This document shows, piece after piece, positions 5,871 to 8,763 of a stretch of DNA of 8,763 nucleotides. The stretch's first letter is position 1. Every line of letters starts with the position of its first letter. The DNA lies in the NCBI GenBank assembly GCA_050945815.1, contig JBMNTQ010000080.1, positions 1 to 8,763 of the forward strand. Direction: 5' to 3'. The DNA is from JBMNTQ01 sp050945815 (GTDB lineage: Bacteria > Bacillota > Clostridia > Christensenellales > JBMNTQ01). Below the pieces are notes generated by a model that saw nothing but the letters and a program-made list of their open reading frames with translations, had not been told where the DNA came from and ran no database searches. A program made the translations under genes and the position numbers.

Positions 5871-5899
5871 ATTATAAACGAGCCTACGCTCCCTGTAAA
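5871..5899 (-). promoter_or_regulatory. Internal promoter upstream of minC
   Basis: Minus-strand TTTACA (5894-5899), a 17-base spacer and a perfect TATAAT (5871-5876) in the 141-base mrdA-minC gap. The expected start near 5864 gives a leader of about 54 nt. It would allow minCDE-rodA to be expressed independently of mreD-mrdA. No terminator is seen between the mrdA stop and this site, so read-through from mrdA is also likely. Confidence 0.72.
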
Positions 5900-5951
5900 C
5901 AGACCCATCCGCTCTATTCTCTTTGGCTACCCCGACAAAGCCTATTGTTCT

Positions 5952-8483
5952 CTATTGCGGGTCGTCCTCCTCGGCGCTGAGAATCTGGTTGCTGTCCGGA
6001 ATCTCCATGCTGCCGTTCTGTTCACTGCGCCCGTCCATCTTCTTCTTATCCATATAATACTGCAAAATCTGCCGTGCCGTATAGGCGGAACTGCTGCCGG
6101 AAGTGCCATGGGGAATATAGACTACAATGGCAATCTCCGGCTCGTCAAACGGCGCAAACGCCACAAACCACGAAGTATTCTCAAGTTTGATATTTTGGTT
6201 TGTGCCGGAAATTTGCGCCGTACCGGTCTTAACGCCAATCTCATCCAAATAATCAAAGCCGATGAAGGCGTCCGCCGCCGTACCGCCGTCCTCAGCGGAT
6301 GCAACGCCGCGCATCCCTTCTTTAATTTTGTCAAAATACAGCTGCTCCGTTTCAATGCTGTTGACCAAAGTAGGCTCCATGTTCTTCACCACATTGCCAT
6401 CCTCATCCACAACACCCTTAACCACATGGGCATCCAGCACATCCCCGCCATTGACCAGCGCCGAAATATAGCGCGCCACCGCAATCGGCGTCACACTGAC
6501 AACACTCTGGCCAATGCCGGTAAGAATAGTCTGGTTAGGGTTCCATGTAACCTGAAACAGCAAGCTGGAAACCTCGGCATACCAACGCCGGTAGTAGGAA
6601 ACCGTCTCCGGAATCCCCAATTCCTCCCGCATGACCACGCGAATATCATGCCCCAGCTCGCTTTTTGTGCCCACCAGTTCAATCAACCGCTCTGCCGCCC
6701 GCTGCAAGTCCTCATCGTCCGCTTCAATGCCCCTCTCCTCACACCATTCACCCAAATAAACCTTGAGAGAACGCACCACCAGCTTAGGCAGCGAGGTCTT
6801 CTGTTCGTCCAAACTCTTGGTGTTATCATATAAAACCTCCTGCCCGCCAATCTGTCCAGTAACCTCACTGGGCAGCTCAATATTGGTCTTGGACGCAAGC
6901 CCCAGCCTCTCTCCCCAAGAAGCCAGCGTATGGATACCCAATTCATCCGCCACGGAAAAGAAATAATAGTTACAAGAGTCCTTAATCGCAGAAACGATAT
7001 CCACATCCCCGTGAGTCACGCGATATTCTTTCCAAATCCAGCAGGCCGGAGCATGAGCCTGGTTCTGAGTATATTTGGTGTACGCGCCTAAATCCTCAAT
7101 GGTCTCCTCCGGTGTCACCACTTTCTCCGACAAACCGCCCAAGCCGGCGACCATCTTAAAAATAGAGCCGGGCATCGCCTTAGAGGAAATCGCCTTATTG
7201 AAAAGAGGTAAACTTTCGTCCTCCTGCAGCGCCGTATAGTCCTCATCACGGATCCCCCCGGTAAACAAGTTTAAATCATACGATGAATGGTTGGCCAAGG
7301 CAAGCACTTCCCCCGTCTTGACATCCATCACAATAGCCGCCCCATAGGAAGCCAGATCAATATCGTCCAGGTCTTTCACCTTTTCCACATATTCCGTTTT
7401 CTCCCCACGCTGGAACTTCTTCAAATCTTCCGCCAGCGCCGCCTCCTGCTCTTCCCGAATATCAGCAATATTCTGCGCCAAAGCCTCCTCTGTCAGCTTC
7501 TGTAAATCCGCATCGATTGTCAGCAAAATGTTGTTACCGTTCTCAGCCTCCGTCCGTTCCAGCTCGCGGATAATGCTGCCCTTCGTGTCCACCTCATTGG
7601 TCACGCTGCCCCGGCGCTCTTCGGTATTCGCAGAAAGCTCATATTCCATGCTATACTCCACGCCGGCAATCCCCACCCGATCCGAGGCGGAATAGCCCCT
7701 TCGCTCCAGCTCACCCAGCCGTTCTTCATCCTGGGTCTGCCCCATATACCCAATCACATGGGCAGCCAGCGCGTTCTTGGGATAAATGCGCACCGAGCTT
7801 TCCTGGATGCTCATGCCCGCAAGGTCTCCCTGGCGCTGCTCAATCTCCGCTACAGTCTGCTCCCCAACATTGGTGGCAATCGTAATCGGAACCGACGCAT
7901 TGTAGGAATTGAGCTGAACCTCCTGCCACACAGAAAGAATTTTAACAGCCTCCTCATAATCCACATCATTGGGAACCTGATACAAATCCCGCAAGTAATT
8001 GTAGATTTCCTCCGCCGACATCTTCTTCTCGTCGGTATCCTGAATATACATGTTGCTGCGCCAGTTGGCCTCCCGCCTTTGAGCCGCCTCCGCATTGATG
8101 TTCCCAAAATCAAAGGCAAAACTCAAATCCTCCTGCCGCTTGATAGCAAAGGAGCCGATCATCGTCCCGCCGTTTTTCTCCACAATATCGATGGTCTCCC
8201 GAATAATCTGGGTATAGCGTGCCCGGTCCTTGGCTGTAGCCTTAGAATAGTCCCGGTTGAAAAGCAAGTCATAGCTTTTCTGATCGTACGCCAACAAAAC
8301 GCCGTTCCGATCGTAGATAGAACCGCGCTGTCCTGTCTGAGATATGGTCTTAGTCATGGTAGAAACAGCCGTGCCGCCATTTTCTCCCGACACCGTCAAT
8401 GCATTCAACTGAATCACCAATATACCAAACAGCATCAATATAAAAAGTGAAAATGCCATCAATCTTTTTCTGGCCTTCTCCAT
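5952..8483 (-). CDS. mrdA: Penicillin-binding protein 2 (class B transpeptidase), long form with insertions
   Basis: This class B PBP crosslinks glycan made by RodA during side-wall elongation. At 843 residues it is long (E. coli PBP2 is 633, B. subtilis PBP2A about 716). A short cytoplasmic start is followed by one membrane segment (about 11-29). The PBP dimerisation domain opens with GQRGSIYDRNGVLLA (51-65). The transpeptidase domain holds all three active-site motifs: SIFK (S440 to K443, nucleophile S440), SCN (503-505) and KTGTA (752-756). Two stretches look inserted: a charged helical segment near 338-378, before GAAIVMDVKTGEVLALA, and about 90 residues near 553-645, between the SCN motif and NPNQTILTGIGQ. 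ATG at 8481-8483 is chosen over the in-frame TTG two codons earlier because GGGAG lies seven bases upstream of it. It starts 30 bases after mreD. mrdA is preferred over a division PBP because of mreD and rodA. Confidence 0.88.
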   Translation of the reverse strand: MEKARKRLMAFSLFILMLFGILVIQLNALTVSGENGGTAVSTMTKTISQTGQRGSIYDRNGVLLAYDQKSYDLLFNRDYSKATAKDRARYTQIIRETIDIVEKNGGTMIGSFAIKRQEDLSFAFDFGNINAEAAQRREANWRSNMYIQDTDEKKMSAEEIYNYLRDLYQVPNDVDYEEAVKILSVWQEVQLNSYNASVPITIATNVGEQTVAEIEQRQGDLAGMSIQESSVRIYPKNALAAHVIGYMGQTQDEERLGELERRGYSASDRVGIAGVEYSMEYELSANTEERRGSVTNEVDTKGSIIRELERTEAENGNNILLTIDADLQKLTEEALAQNIADIREEQEAALAEDLKKFQRGEKTEYVEKVKDLDDIDLASYGAAIVMDVKTGEVLALANHSSYDLNLFTGGIRDEDYTALQEDESLPLFNKAISSKAMPGSIFKMVAGLGGLSEKVVTPEETIEDLGAYTKYTQNQAHAPACWIWKEYRVTHGDVDIVSAIKDSCNYYFFSVADELGIHTLASWGERLGLASKTNIELPSEVTGQIGGQEVLYDNTKSLDEQKTSLPKLVVRSLKVYLGEWCEERGIEADDEDLQRAAERLIELVGTKSELGHDIRVVMREELGIPETVSYYRRWYAEVSSLLFQVTWNPNQTILTGIGQSVVSVTPIAVARYISALVNGGDVLDAHVVKGVVDEDGNVVKNMEPTLVNSIETEQLYFDKIKEGMRGVASAEDGGTAADAFIGFDYLDEIGVKTGTAQISGTNQNIKLENTSWFVAFAPFDEPEIAIVVYIPHGTSGSSSAYTARQILQYYMDKKKMDGRSEQNGSMEIPDSNQILSAEEDDPQ

Positions 8484-8513
8484 CGTCAAACTCCCATCTT
8501 TTAAGAAACCCGT

Positions 8514-8763
8514 CTATACAAAAAGGTTGTGCTCTCCGTCATGGCGCCGGCGCAACACCCTCGTCTTATGCAGCCGTCGATTCAAAGCATGCACCGGCAG
8601 CATCAGCAATGCGCACAGCAGCGCCCCTAACAGCACAAACCGCACCACCATCAGCAAAATATTCAGTTCGCTCCCCGACGCAAACAGCAAAATCAACAAG
8701 GCCACAGTCTTAATCCCATAGAATATGGCTGCAAAAACCGAAGGCAACAGGAATTTATCCACA
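8514..8763 (-). CDS. mreD: Rod shape-determining protein MreD, C-terminal fragment
   Basis: The last 82 or so residues of a hydrophobic membrane protein whose 5' part lies beyond the right edge; the first codon readable in frame is a GTG at 8760-8762 that is probably internal. Two to three hydrophobic segments are visible (LPSVFAAIFYGIKTVALLIL, and about 35-55, VRFVLLGALLCALLMLPV), followed by a basic tail RRLHKTRVLRRRH. This fits the C-terminal half of MreD (about 165-180 residues), a membrane partner of MreC, RodA and PBP2 in the elongasome. Sequence identity alone is weak; the assignment relies on its position 30 bases upstream of mrdA, as in the conserved mreBCD-mrdA order. Confidence 0.72.
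   Translation of the reverse strand, partial: VDKFLLPSVFAAIFYGIKTVALLILLFASGSELNILLMVVRFVLLGALLCALLMLPVHALNRRLHKTRVLRRRHDGEHNLFV

Noticed and set aside
5900..5951. Possible terminator after mrdA
   Set aside because: Short complementary pieces (CTTTG/CAAAG) compete with each other and no T run follows, so no terminator is supported.
5955..6833. 292-codon plus-strand frame opposite mrdA
   Set aside because: It is antisense to the PBP2 catalytic region, with its KTG motif, and has no recognisable motif. It is a shadow of the real gene.
7758..8450. 230-codon plus-strand frame opposite the mrdA 5' part
   Set aside because: It overlaps the PBP2 dimerisation domain in antisense and lacks a ribosome site, promoter and family signature.

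Overview
This window looks like core chromosome of a bacterium in the Firmicutes, most likely class Clostridia. The evidence is the gene content (mre/mrd/min cluster with MinE, CarD plus a YacL-type PIN-TRAM protein), purine-rich Shine-Dalgarno (SD) sequences of the GGAGG type, and sigma-A type TTGACA/TATAAT promoters. Genus cannot be fixed from what is visible. All recognised genes but one lie on the minus strand, so the natural reading order runs from the right end of the window to the left.

Right to left, the first block (about 8763 to 2700) is a cell-shape and division cluster: the 3' end of mreD, a long mrdA (PBP2-type transpeptidase), minC, minD, minE and rodA. MreD, PBP2 and RodA belong to the side-wall elongation machinery: RodA polymerises glycan and PBP2 crosslinks it. 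MinC, MinD and MinE place the division site. A clear internal promoter sits in the 141-base gap between mrdA and minC, so the min-rodA half can be transcribed separately. A stem-loop overlapping the rodA stop codon closes the block.

The middle block is a single plus-strand gene (2248-2637) for a small cysteine-rich protein of a family seen in Clostridia but of unknown function. It has its own promoter and a strong SD, converges on rodA, and is divergent from carD.

The left block (2043 to 1) is transcription-related: carD behind two tandem promoters, yacL, then a 248-base gap holding an essentially perfect consensus promoter and a leader of about 160 nt, and finally the first 56 codons of rpoB, cut by the window edge. 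It is unusual that rpoB starts a transcription unit behind carD-yacL rather than following rplJ-rplL. CarD-family proteins bind the RNA polymerase beta subunit, so regulator and target are near neighbours.

I found no mobile elements, CRISPR arrays, tRNA or rRNA genes, and no sign of an undescribed multi-gene system. The points worth a second look are the rpoB context and leader, the lone cysteine-rich gene, the insertions in PBP2, and start-codon choices for carD and minC.
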